This document shows, in pieces, positions 25,094 to 33,495 of a stretch of DNA of 50,700 nucleotides. Under the pieces are notes generated by a model. That model saw only the letters and a list, made by a program, of their open reading frames with translations. It was not told where the DNA came from and did not search any database. Position 1 is the first letter of the stretch, and the number at the start of each line of letters is the position of its first letter. Source of the stretch: Algoriphagus faecimaris (GTDB taxonomy: Bacteria > Bacteroidota > Bacteroidia > Cytophagales > Cyclobacteriaceae); the NCBI RefSeq assembly GCF_900101705.1, contig NZ_FNAC01000039.1, forward strand, positions 1 to 50,700, in the 5' to 3' direction. Made by a program: the position numbers and the translations under genes.

Positions 25094-26260
25094 ATGACAG
25101 AAGCGAAGCGTGTAGCCATTCTCGGTAGCACGGGCAGTATCGGTACACAGACTTTGGAGGTGATTCGTCAGCATCCATCGGATTTTATAGTAGAAGTGCT
25201 TACTGCACAAAATAATTGCGATTTACTGATCGCCCAAGCCTTGGAGTTTAATCCCAATGCCGTAGTCATCGGCAATATCTCAAACTATGAGAAAGTTAAG
25301 GATGCCTTAATTTCTCATGAAATTAAGGTTTTTGCCGGGCAAAAAGCTCTGGAGCAAATCGTGGAAATGGAGACGATTGATGTGGTTTTGACCGCTTTGG
25401 TGGGATACTCTGGATTATTACCTACCCTCGCTGCGATCCGGGCAGGCAAGCAGATAGCACTTGCCAATAAAGAAACACTGGTGGTGGCTGGTGAATTAGT
25501 CACAGCACTTGCCAAAGAAAAGGGTGTAAATATTTATCCTGTAGACTCTGAACATTCTGCTATTTTTCAATGCCTTGTGGGAGAGTTTCACAACCCCATT
25601 GAAAAAATCATCCTTACCGCATCAGGTGGACCCTTTAGAGGGAAAGACAAGACATTTCTGGAGACAGTGACCAAAGCTCAAGCGCTAAAACATCCCAACT
25701 GGGAAATGGGCGCCAAAATCACCATTGATTCTGCATCCTTGATGAATAAAGGATTGGAAGTGATTGAAGCCAAATGGCTTTTTGGTCTGAAAACCGAACA
25801 AATTGATGTCATCGTACATCCTCAGAGCATCGTACATTCTTTGGTACAATTTGAGGATGGTTCGCTCAAAGCACAACTTGGGTTGCCGGATATGCGTATC
25901 CCTATTCAATTTGCTCTGAGCTATCCTTACAGATTAAAAAGTGATTTCGAGAGATTTGACTTTATTAATTACCCAAATCTCACCTTTGAGCAACCCGATA
26001 AAAAGACCTTTAGGAACCTTCAACTGGCCTTTGACGCTTTAGAGAGGGGAGGTAATGCCGCTTGTGTACTAAATGCCTCCAATGAGATTGTGGTGGACGC
26101 CTTTCTGAAAGACCAAATAGGTTTTCTTCAGATGTCTGATTTAATCGAGGAGACCATGGCAAACATTGAATTTATCTCTAGTCCCAGTATTGATGACTAC
26201 GTGGCGACCGATGAGAAAGCTAGAAAATATACAGAAGAATTAATTAAGCGTAATACATAA
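25094..26260 (+). CDS. dxr: 1-deoxy-D-xylulose-5-phosphate reductoisomerase
   Basis: The 388-residue protein opens with the NADPH motif 'ILGSTGSIGTQTLEVI' and carries the metal and substrate motifs 'VDSEHSAIFQCL', 'TIDSASLMNKGLEVIEAKWLF' and 'HPQSIVHSLVQFEDGS'. It makes 2-C-methyl-D-erythritol 4-phosphate, the committed step of the MEP isoprenoid pathway in the cytoplasm. Its TAA shares one base with the ATG of rseP, a dxr-rseP coupling found across many bacteria. Length is normal. Confidence 0.97.
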   Translation: MTEAKRVAILGSTGSIGTQTLEVIRQHPSDFIVEVLTAQNNCDLLIAQALEFNPNAVVIGNISNYEKVKDALISHEIKVFAGQKALEQIVEMETIDVVLTALVGYSGLLPTLAAIRAGKQIALANKETLVVAGELVTALAKEKGVNIYPVDSEHSAIFQCLVGEFHNPIEKIILTASGGPFRGKDKTFLETVTKAQALKHPNWEMGAKITIDSASLMNKGLEVIEAKWLFGLKTEQIDVIVHPQSIVHSLVQFEDGSLKAQLGLPDMRIPIQFALSYPYRLKSDFERFDFINYPNLTFEQPDKKTFRNLQLAFDALERGGNAACVLNASNEIVVDAFLKDQIGFLQMSDLIEETMANIEFISSPSIDDYVATDEKARKYTEELIKRNT

Positions 26261-27579
26261 TGGATACTTTGATTATGGTGGGCCAATTGCTCCTAGGATT
26301 ATCAATTCTAGTGGGGCTACATGAATTGGGTCACTTATTAACTGCCAAACTATTTGGCATGCGGGTGGAGAAATTCTCCATCGGATTTCCTCCAAAAATC
26401 GCAGGATTTCAATGGGGGGAAACGGAATATTCTATTGGGGCGATTCCTCTGGGAGGGTTTGTGAAAATCTCCGGTATGGTCGATGAGTCTATGGATACCG
26501 ACCAATTATCCTCCGAGCCCCAGCCTTGGGAGTTTCGCTCCAAACCAGCTTGGCAGAGACTGATCGTCATGCTAGGAGGGATTATTGTCAATGTCATTAC
26601 CGGTATTGTCATTTTCGTGATTATGGTTTATAATAATGGGGAGACCTATTTTTCCCGAGATCAAGTAGTCGAAAACGGAATTGTATCCTACGAATATGGC
26701 GAGTCTATAGGACTGAAGACTGGAGACAAAGTCTTAAACGTAAACGGGGAACCTTATCAAAGTATCAATGATCTCAGTAGTGGAAGCGTACTGCTGAGCG
26801 AAAACGGATACTATACCGTGGAGCGAAATGGTGAAGAATTGCAAATTGATATTCCCCGCGGTTTTATCAATTCATTTAATTCCGAAGAAGCTTTCGCTAA
26901 ATTTATCAGCATCAGATTTCCCTTTGATATTTTAGACGTAGATCCATCAGGTGCTGCAGTAGAGGCTGGTATTTCTAAAGGAGATCAGATTCTAGCTGTC
27001 AATGGTCAGGAAATCACCTATTTTGATGAGCTTCAAAGTGCTTTGGCTGAATTGAAAAATGAGAATGCCAGCCTAGTGGTTTCCTCTGAAGGGTCAATTG
27101 ATACCCTTTCGGTGCCGGTATCTGCCGAAGGTACAATAGGAATTGCGGCAAATCCGCTGATCGATCCTGTTAGGAGGAAGTTTGCTTTCGGAGAGGCGAT
27201 TAGCAAAGGAACCGAAAGAGCCTTTGGGGTGGTGATTATCAATGCTAAGGCACTGGGTAAAATGTTTACAGGAGAAGTTTCTGCTAAAAACGTCAGCGGG
27301 CCTATTGGTATGGCAAAAATCTATGGCAACTCTTGGGATTGGTCAAAATTCTGGAGCATTACAGGCCTGATTTCGATGATTTTGGCTTTCATGAATTTGC
27401 TTCCTATTCCTGCCCTTGATGGAGGACACGTGATGTTTTTATTGTATGAAATGGTTTCAGGTAGAGCCCCATCGGACCGATTCTTAGAAAATGCACAAAA
27501 GGTAGGAATGGTTATTCTATTGGCTTTGATGGTTTTTGCGATTGGAAATGATATTTTGAAAATCTTCACCGGAGGCTAA
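26260..27579 (+). CDS. rseP: Site-2 intramembrane zinc metalloprotease RseP
   Basis: The 439-residue membrane protein has the HExxH zinc motif in 'VGLHELGHLLTAKLFGM' on its first helix and the second metal-site motif in 'NLLPIPALDGGHVMF' near the C-terminus, with PDZ regions between ('VDPSGAAVEAGISKGDQILAVNG'). RseP enzymes cleave anti-sigma factors and leftover signal peptides inside the membrane. No anti-sigma gene is adjacent. It is translationally coupled to dxr and followed by a strong terminator. Confidence 0.96.
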   Translation: MDTLIMVGQLLLGLSILVGLHELGHLLTAKLFGMRVEKFSIGFPPKIAGFQWGETEYSIGAIPLGGFVKISGMVDESMDTDQLSSEPQPWEFRSKPAWQRLIVMLGGIIVNVITGIVIFVIMVYNNGETYFSRDQVVENGIVSYEYGESIGLKTGDKVLNVNGEPYQSINDLSSGSVLLSENGYYTVERNGEELQIDIPRGFINSFNSEEAFAKFISIRFPFDILDVDPSGAAVEAGISKGDQILAVNGQEITYFDELQSALAELKNENASLVVSSEGSIDTLSVPVSAEGTIGIAANPLIDPVRRKFAFGEAISKGTERAFGVVIINAKALGKMFTGEVSAKNVSGPIGMAKIYGNSWDWSKFWSITGLISMILAFMNLLPIPALDGGHVMFLLYEMVSGRAPSDRFLENAQKVGMVILLALMVFAIGNDILKIFTGG

Positions 27580-27603
27580 TTCATTTTCAACCTGAAAACA
27601 TGT

Positions 27604-27635
27604 ACAGACCTCTGATTTGGGGTCTGTTTTTTTTT
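27604..27635 (+). terminator. Rho-independent terminator of dxr-rseP
   Basis: ACAGACC and GGTCTGT form a 7-bp stem with a 10-base loop, followed by a T-run of eight. Confidence 0.8.
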
Positions 27636-27740
27636 CGGGTTGCTTCAGTTAATCTCGAATCAAATTCATTGTTTTTCCTTCATGCTATTTGGGATGAGCT
27701 TAGTCTGCCAATCTGACCCAGTTTCCGTTTGGCATGGCCA

Positions 27741-27771
27741 TTGAACTTTACCGTGAATCCTTCGTACATTG
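27741..27771 (+). promoter_or_regulatory. Candidate promoter of lon
   Basis: TTG (27741-27743), 21 bases, then TACATTG (27765-27771) resemble the Bacteroidota promoter with one base missing in the -7 box. A palindrome GACAG-CATGT-CTGTC (27802-27816) lies between it and the lon ATG and might be an operator or leader hairpin. Confidence 0.35.
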
Positions 27772-27827
27772 AGGGTTCTTTATTAAATAAAGTCTTAAAC
27801 CGACAGCATGTCTGTCAAAATGTCTAT

Positions 27828-30302
27828 ATGAGTCAATTTGAAAATTCCCAATTCGAAAACTTAATGAGTGGTGATTATGTAGCTGAAGGGGATCTGATCC
27901 AGCTGATTACCGATGATGAGGAGCAAGAACAGGGAAAAGATGATATAGGGGAAGAAATCCCCGTCCTTTCTGTGAGAAATACGGTATTGTTTCCAGGTGT
28001 GGTTATCCCGATTACGGTGGGTAGACAGCGTTCTATCAAACTTGTCAAAAAAGCCCATAAAGGAGATAAATACATTGGCGTCTGCGCACAGATTAATCCT
28101 AACAATGACGACCCGGCTTGGGATGATATTTACCATGTGGGTACACTGGCCAAAATCATCAAAATGATCGTGCTCCCTGATGGTAATACTACCATCATTA
28201 TTCAAGGCAAAAAACGCTTTCGAATTAAAGAAGAGGTAACTGACGATCCGTATTTTATTGCTAAGGTGGATTATTTGGAAGAAAACTTTCCCAAGAGTTC
28301 TAAGAAAATCCAAGCCTTGGAGGAATCTCTGAAAGACGCGGCTACTCGGATTTTACATTTGAATCCGGAGATCCCTAGAGAAGCACAAGTAGCTTTAGAT
28401 AATATTGATAATACTCCTTTTTTGACTCATTTCCTGTCCTCCAATATCAATGCGCCGGTAGAATCCAAGCAGCGATTATTGGAAATCAACGATGGTGTGG
28501 AGCGGGCTACCTTGCTTTTGGAGTTCATGATGAAAGATATTCAAATGCTTGAGTTGAAGTCCGAGATTCAAAAGAAGGTTCATACGGATATTGATCAGCA
28601 GCAGCGGGACTATTTTCTCCGGCAGCAGATGAAAGTCCTTCAGACCGAGTTGGGTGAAGAAGGTCCCGAAAAGGAAGTGGAGGAGCTTAGACTTCGGGGA
28701 GCTTCCAAGAAATGGCCTGAAGAAGTTGGGATTCATTTTGAAAAAGAATTGAATAAAATTCTCCGAATCAATCCTTCAGCAGCCGAATACCCTATCGCGC
28801 TGAATTATGCCGAGACGATGGTAGAGCTACCCTGGAATGAATTGACTCAGGATAATTTTGATTTAAAAAATGCTCGTAAAATCTTAGATGCTGATCATTT
28901 CGGGTTAGAGAAAGTGAAAGACCGAATCATTGAGTATTTGGCAGTACTTAAATTAAAAAATGATCTCAAAGGGCCGATATTATGTCTGTACGGACCTCCT
29001 GGAGTAGGGAAGACTTCTCTGGGGAAATCCGTCGCTGCGGCACTGGGTAGAAAATATATACGAATGTCCCTTGGTGGTCTTCATGATGAAGCCGAGATCA
29101 GAGGCCACCGAAAAACTTATGTAGGCGCTATGCCTGGTAAGATCATTCAGAATATGAAGAAAGTGAAGATTTCAAATCCAGTTTTTGTATTGGATGAAAT
29201 CGACAAACTTTCTTCTGATTTCAGGGGTGATCCGAGTTCAGCATTTTTGGAAGTGTTGGATCCTGAGCAAAACTTTGCTTTTCTGGATAATTATCTTGAG
29301 GTCGAATATGACCTCAGCAAGGTATTGTTTATCGCCACTGCAAACTCTCTAGACTCAATACAGCCTGCCTTAAGAGACCGGATGGAAATCATCGAGGTGA
29401 CAGGATATACTCAAGAAGAAAAAGTAGAAATCGCTAAGCGTCACTTAGTGCTAAAACAGCGAAAGGAACATGGATTAAAAGCCAATCAAATTCGCTTTGA
29501 GAAGGCTGCTTTGGTAAAAATTATTGAGGATTACACCAGAGAGTCGGGGGTTAGAAACTTGGAGCGTGCTATAGGTAAAGTCATCAGAAATGTGGCAAAA
29601 TCCATCGCTATGGAAGAAGAATACGATCCAAAAATCAATACAGAGGCAGTGCGGAGGATTTTGGGTTCAGAAATATTTGATAAAGAAACCTATCAGGATA
29701 ATTCTGTCGCCGGTGTGGTGACAGGTTTGGCTTGGACTAGTGTAGGAGGAGAAATCCTCTTTATAGAGTCAAGTCTGAGTAGAGGCAAGGGGAAATTGAC
29801 CTTGTCAGGGCAGTTAGGTGATGTGATGAAAGAATCGGCTGTCACAGCACTCTCTTATCTCAAATCAAAAGCAGAAGAGCTGGGAATTGATCATCGGGTA
29901 TTTGATCAGTATGACCTTCATGTCCACGTGCCTGCAGGAGCTGTGCCAAAGGATGGACCCTCTGCAGGTATTACGATGCTGACTGCGATGGCCTCTGTCT
30001 ACACTCAGCGTAAGGTCAAGGCTAAGGTGGCAATGACCGGTGAGATCAGCTTGATCGGTAAGGTAATGCCTGTAGGAGGAATCAAAGAGAAAATTTTAGC
30101 CGCCAAGAGAGCAGGGATCAAAGAAATCATCCTTTGCAAGAAAAACAGAAGAGATATTGAGGAAATAGATGAAAACTATCTGAAAGGCTTGGAGTTTCAT
30201 TTTGTGGATCGAGTAGGGGAAGTCCTAGACATTGCCCTTTTGAAATCCAAAGTGGATAGGCCTTTGCACTTTTCCCTCCATTCAGATTCTAAAAGCAACT
30301 AA
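27828..30302 (+). CDS. lon: ATP-dependent protease Lon
   Basis: The start at ATG 27828 gives 824 residues; the frame runs further upstream without a plausible start. An N-terminal LAN domain ('EEIPVLSVRNTVLFPGVVIPITVGR'), the AAA+ core (Walker A 'GPPGVGKTSLGKSVA', 'FVLDEIDKL') and a C-terminal protease domain with catalytic Ser in 'PKDGPSAGITM' and Lys in 'GEISLIGKVMPVGG' are all present. Lon degrades misfolded and short-lived regulatory proteins in the cytoplasm. An acidic N-terminal stretch of about 40 residues precedes the LAN domain, as in other Bacteroidota Lon. Confidence 0.97.
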   Translation: MSQFENSQFENLMSGDYVAEGDLIQLITDDEEQEQGKDDIGEEIPVLSVRNTVLFPGVVIPITVGRQRSIKLVKKAHKGDKYIGVCAQINPNNDDPAWDDIYHVGTLAKIIKMIVLPDGNTTIIIQGKKRFRIKEEVTDDPYFIAKVDYLEENFPKSSKKIQALEESLKDAATRILHLNPEIPREAQVALDNIDNTPFLTHFLSSNINAPVESKQRLLEINDGVERATLLLEFMMKDIQMLELKSEIQKKVHTDIDQQQRDYFLRQQMKVLQTELGEEGPEKEVEELRLRGASKKWPEEVGIHFEKELNKILRINPSAAEYPIALNYAETMVELPWNELTQDNFDLKNARKILDADHFGLEKVKDRIIEYLAVLKLKNDLKGPILCLYGPPGVGKTSLGKSVAAALGRKYIRMSLGGLHDEAEIRGHRKTYVGAMPGKIIQNMKKVKISNPVFVLDEIDKLSSDFRGDPSSAFLEVLDPEQNFAFLDNYLEVEYDLSKVLFIATANSLDSIQPALRDRMEIIEVTGYTQEEKVEIAKRHLVLKQRKEHGLKANQIRFEKAALVKIIEDYTRESGVRNLERAIGKVIRNVAKSIAMEEEYDPKINTEAVRRILGSEIFDKETYQDNSVAGVVTGLAWTSVGGEILFIESSLSRGKGKLTLSGQLGDVMKESAVTALSYLKSKAEELGIDHRVFDQYDLHVHVPAGAVPKDGPSAGITMLTAMASVYTQRKVKAKVAMTGEISLIGKVMPVGGIKEKILAAKRAGIKEIILCKKNRRDIEEIDENYLKGLEFHFVDRVGEVLDIALLKSKVDRPLHFSLHSDSKSN

Positions 30303-30304
30303 TC

Positions 30305-30340
30305 AAAGGGGGAAAGGCAGCTAAAGTCCTTTCCCCCTTT
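30305..30340 (+). terminator. Rho-independent terminator of lon
   Basis: A perfect 13-bp stem (AAAGGGGGAAAGG with its complement) around a 10-base loop, followed by a short T-rich tail. It begins 3 bases after the stop codon. Confidence 0.8.
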
Positions 30341-30378
30341 CTTTTTCAACTTAATGCAAAATCAGCAAATTAAAGATT

Positions 30379-31776
30379 ATGACAAATCAGAAGTTATCAC
30401 TCACACCTAGGCAGATCGTAGCAGAACTAGACAAATACATCATCGGGCAGAAAGACGCCAAGCGAAACGTCGCTATCGCGCTCCGAAACCGGATTCGGAG
30501 AATGATGGTCAAAACAGATATTCAAAAGGATATTGTGCCAAATAATATTCTCATGATTGGTTCTACAGGAGTGGGTAAAACCGAAATAGCCCGTAGACTT
30601 GCGAAAATTGCTCAGGCACCTTTCACCAAGGTAGAAGCTTCTAAATTTACCGAAGTGGGTTATGTAGGTCGGGATGTCGAAAGCATGGTCCGAGACCTTG
30701 TAGAGCAATCTGTCCATTTGGTCCGAGAAGTGAAAAACGAAGAGGTCAAAGAAAAAGCGGCGGCTGCCGTAGAAGAAACAATCTTAGATATTTTAATCCC
30801 TCCTGTAAAAAATGCCGGGTTTAAGCAAAATAACCTTGCTATTGCTCAAGAGGAAGATCCACGTTCTGATGAGGAGCTTAATGAAAGAACCCGGGAGCGT
30901 TTCCGAGAAAAGTTGCAAAACGGAGAGCTGGACGATCGGAAAATAGAAATCAATGTAAAGGCCTCCTCTCCTGTGGGAATAGGCATGATCGGCAACGGGA
31001 TGATGGATGATGCCAGCATGGCAGGGCTTCAGGACATGATCTCAGGCATGATGCCTAAGAAAATGAAAAAAAGGAAACTTACTATCGCCGAAGCGCGAAA
31101 GGTACTTTTGGAGGAAGAGATTTCGAAGCTTATCGATTTTGATGAGCTCAAGGAAGAAGCTATTCGGCTAGCAGAAAATAACGGTATCATCTTCATAGAT
31201 GAGATTGATAAAATTGCCTCCAAGTCTGGAAAAAATGGAGGAGGACCGGACGTGAGTAGGGAAGGTGTACAGCGGGATTTACTACCTATCGTGGAGGGTA
31301 CTGCTGTCACGACCAAATATGGGGTAATCAATACTGACCATGTGCTATTTATCGCAGCGGGAGCATTTCATGTGAGCAAACCTTCAGACCTAATTCCCGA
31401 GCTACAGGGTCGATTCCCGATTCGAGTAGAACTCAATGCCCTTACAGAAGATGATTTTTCAAGAATTCTGAGAGAACCTAAGAATGCTTTGACTAAGCAG
31501 TATCAGGCCCTGTTTGAGGCGGAGGATGTATCGCTGGAGTTTACTGAAGACGCGATAGATGAACTGGCAAGGTTGGCTTTTCTGATCAACCAAGAAGTAG
31601 AGAATATAGGAGCTCGAAGATTACACACTGTAATGTCACATTTACTGAATGACTTTTTATTCGATGTGCCGGATACAATTGAGCCCAATTCTAAAATCAT
31701 GATCACTCATGAAATGGTACAAGAAAGACTAAGTACACTAGTGAAAAATAGAGATCTTTCTCAATATATTTTGTAA
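30379..31776 (+). CDS. hslU: HslU, ATPase subunit of the HslUV protease
   Basis: The 465-residue AAA+ protein has 'YIIGQKDAKRNVAIALRNRIRRM', Walker A 'GSTGVGKTEIARRLA', the pore loop in 'EVGYVGRDVESM', Walker B 'IIFIDEIDKIA', and 'PIRVELNALTEDDF' in the C-terminal domain. The I-domain insertion (about residues 110-235) is present. HslU unfolds substrates for the HslV peptidase. The hslV gene is not in the window, although in many genomes the two lie together. Confidence 0.95.
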   Translation: MTNQKLSLTPRQIVAELDKYIIGQKDAKRNVAIALRNRIRRMMVKTDIQKDIVPNNILMIGSTGVGKTEIARRLAKIAQAPFTKVEASKFTEVGYVGRDVESMVRDLVEQSVHLVREVKNEEVKEKAAAAVEETILDILIPPVKNAGFKQNNLAIAQEEDPRSDEELNERTRERFREKLQNGELDDRKIEINVKASSPVGIGMIGNGMMDDASMAGLQDMISGMMPKKMKKRKLTIAEARKVLLEEEISKLIDFDELKEEAIRLAENNGIIFIDEIDKIASKSGKNGGGPDVSREGVQRDLLPIVEGTAVTTKYGVINTDHVLFIAAGAFHVSKPSDLIPELQGRFPIRVELNALTEDDFSRILREPKNALTKQYQALFEAEDVSLEFTEDAIDELARLAFLINQEVENIGARRLHTVMSHLLNDFLFDVPDTIEPNSKIMITHEMVQERLSTLVKNRDLSQYIL

Positions 31777-31784
31777 AAATTGGA

Positions 31785-31817
31785 TTAAAAGAAGGTGGGG
31801 ATGCCCACTTTCTTTTA
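31785..31817 (+). terminator. Rho-independent terminator of hslU
   Basis: TTAAAAGAAGGTGGG and CCCACTTTCTTTTAA pair around GATG with one mismatch. The A-rich left and T-rich right arms would work in either direction. Confidence 0.75.
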
Positions 31818-31938
31818 AAAATTCAATTTTATAAAAATATAAATTATTGATATACAGTGTTTTGTGATTTTTTGAATTTTTTAAAGAAAAATTGGGTCGA
31901 TCCTTGTTAGGTTTTATTAAACATTCACCCTGTTACCC

Positions 31939-32673
31939 ATGTCAAAAACCTTACTGATTCTCACTGGCCACAGTAAAGGCCTTGGGAGAGCGATTTTGGA
32001 TCATTATTTATCGATGGACCAAGTTGACGTAATAGCGATCTCCCGCACCGCACTTTCAATCACCCATCCTCGCCTCACCCAAAAGGACTTAGATCTATCT
32101 GATCTCTCAGTACTTCAGCAGGAATTAGATTCGATTTTTCCAAGTGAAGAATTTGAAAATTACCTTTTGATCAACAATGCCGGTTGGATCGGAGAAGTTA
32201 AGGCCATTGGAGAATTGGATCCTAAAGAACTGAGGCAGCAGGTCAATCTCAACCTTTTGGCTCCGATGTTTTTGACCAATGCATTTATAAAAAAGTATAA
32301 ATCCAATTCGGTTAAGAAAGTGATCTGCAATATCAGTTCGGGGGCAGCCACCCGACCTGTTTCAGGTTGGGGCGGGTACTGCAGTACCAAAGCAGCTTTG
32401 GCTATGTTTACTATGGTAGCCGATCGGGATAATAAAACCGAATCCTTTCATTTCTATAGTCTTGCTCCCGGTATAGTGGATACGACCATGCAGGATGAAA
32501 TCCGTCAAGCTGATGTGAAGGATTTTCCCGAACTGGAGAAATTCAAAAGCTTTAAAGAAAAAGGAGAGTTGACCGCCCCGGCTTTAGTAGCTGAGAAAAT
32601 TGGGTATTTATTGGGAAATCCCGAGAGGTTTCCTGAAGTGATTCAAGATGTGCGAAATTTTGAGCTACCCTAG
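31939..32673 (+). CDS. SDR-family NAD(P)-dependent oxidoreductase
   Basis: The 244-residue protein has the Rossmann motif 'LTGHSKGLGRAI', 'LINNAGWIGE' and the catalytic YxxxK in 'GGYCSTKAALA' with a preceding Ser ('CNISSGAA'). The pattern is closest to sepiapterin-reductase or benzil-reductase-like short-chain dehydrogenases, but the substrate is not predictable. It ends with a 4-base tail overlap with the convergent phosphohistidine phosphatase gene. Confidence 0.88.
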   Translation: MSKTLLILTGHSKGLGRAILDHYLSMDQVDVIAISRTALSITHPRLTQKDLDLSDLSVLQQELDSIFPSEEFENYLLINNAGWIGEVKAIGELDPKELRQQVNLNLLAPMFLTNAFIKKYKSNSVKKVICNISSGAATRPVSGWGGYCSTKAALAMFTMVADRDNKTESFHFYSLAPGIVDTTMQDEIRQADVKDFPELEKFKSFKEKGELTAPALVAEKIGYLLGNPERFPEVIQDVRNFELP

Positions 32674-33158
32674 GCTTTGTTTTTAGGAAAATCATAAAAC
32701 CAAAACTCAACCTTATCAGCATTGAAATCTGTCCAAGTGGAGTTTGCTTTTACAGCATAAACCGCAGCAGTGGGTAGATTTTCAAGAGATGCTCCCCATT
32801 GATTGGCTAAATCGTTTAGTCCCGGATTATGTCCTACGAGTAGGACTGTCTCTAGAGATTCTGGAAGTTTTCGGATAATAGAAAGTAGTGTAGGTGGAGA
32901 TGCATGATATAGATTTTTATCTAATCTAACTAAGGCATCTGATTGCTGAAGTTCTTTGGAGATTAATTGAGCCGTACTTTTGGCTCTTTCGGCTGTTGAG
33001 CTTAAAATTAGATCCGGTTCTATATTTCGACTCTTGAGTCTTTTACCCATTTCCGGGGCTGCTTTAATTCCTCTCTCGGCCAAAGGCCTATCATGATCTC
33101 TTAGAAAGGGCTTTTCCCAAGAGGATTTTGCATGCCTTACCAAAATAATTTTCTTCAT
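32670..33158 (-). CDS. SixA-like histidine phosphatase
   Basis: The 162-residue protein begins with the phosphatase motif 'ILVRHAKSSWEKP' (RHG variant RHA) and has 'RPLAERGIKAA', 'LSSTAERAKSTA' and 'LLVGHNPGLNDLA', where the second catalytic His lies. It is a compact branch-1 histidine phosphatase like SixA, which removes phosphate from His-containing phosphotransfer proteins or from small molecules. Substrate here is unknown. It is divergent from the cold-shock gene. Confidence 0.88.
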   Translation of the reverse strand: MKKIILVRHAKSSWEKPFLRDHDRPLAERGIKAAPEMGKRLKSRNIEPDLILSSTAERAKSTAQLISKELQQSDALVRLDKNLYHASPPTLLSIIRKLPESLETVLLVGHNPGLNDLANQWGASLENLPTAAVYAVKANSTWTDFNADKVEFWFYDFPKNKA

Positions 33159-33181
33159 TTTTGGAAAATTAAAAATGATTC

Positions 33182-33212
33182 TTTGTTTTTTTTAGCTGAA
33201 TATTTATTTTTA
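33182..33212 (+). promoter_or_regulatory. Candidate promoter of the cold-shock gene
   Basis: TTTG (33182-33185), 19 bases and TATTTTTA (33205-33212) fit the Bacteroidota promoter with the last base of the -7 box differing. Confidence 0.35.
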
Positions 33213-33244
33213 TCGCAATTAAATTACAATTTATAATACTTATT

Positions 33245-33436
33245 ATGTTTACCGGAACAGTAAAATTTTACAATGAAGCCAAAGGGTTCGGATTTATAGT
33301 AGATGATGAGTCCCAGAGTGAAGTCTTCGTCCATGCTACTGGATTGATTGACAAAATTGCACAAAACGACAGGGTGTCTTATGAAGTCAAAGAAGGCAAA
33401 AAAGGGCCTAATGCAATCAACGTAAAGAAAGCCTAA
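33245..33436 (+). CDS. Cold-shock domain protein, CspA family
   Basis: At 63 residues, this is a minimal cold-shock domain with the RNA-binding motifs 'KGFGFI' (RNP1) and 'VFVHA' (RNP2). It binds single-stranded nucleic acid and melts RNA structure. A terminator follows at 33465. Other Csp genes are likely elsewhere in the genome. Confidence 0.95.
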   Translation: MFTGTVKFYNEAKGFGFIVDDESQSEVFVHATGLIDKIAQNDRVSYEVKEGKKGPNAINVKKA

Positions 33437-33464
33437 GAGCTTTTGAATTAGAAATTAGAAGTAA

Positions 33465-33493
33465 AGATCCCAAGGCCACTCTTGGGATTTTTT
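33465..33493 (+). terminator. Rho-independent terminator of the cold-shock gene
   Basis: ATCCCAAG and CTTGGGAT form a perfect 8-bp stem with a 6-base loop, followed by TTTTTC. It reaches to within a few bases of the convergent mscS stop codon. Confidence 0.8.
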
Positions 33494-33495
33494 CT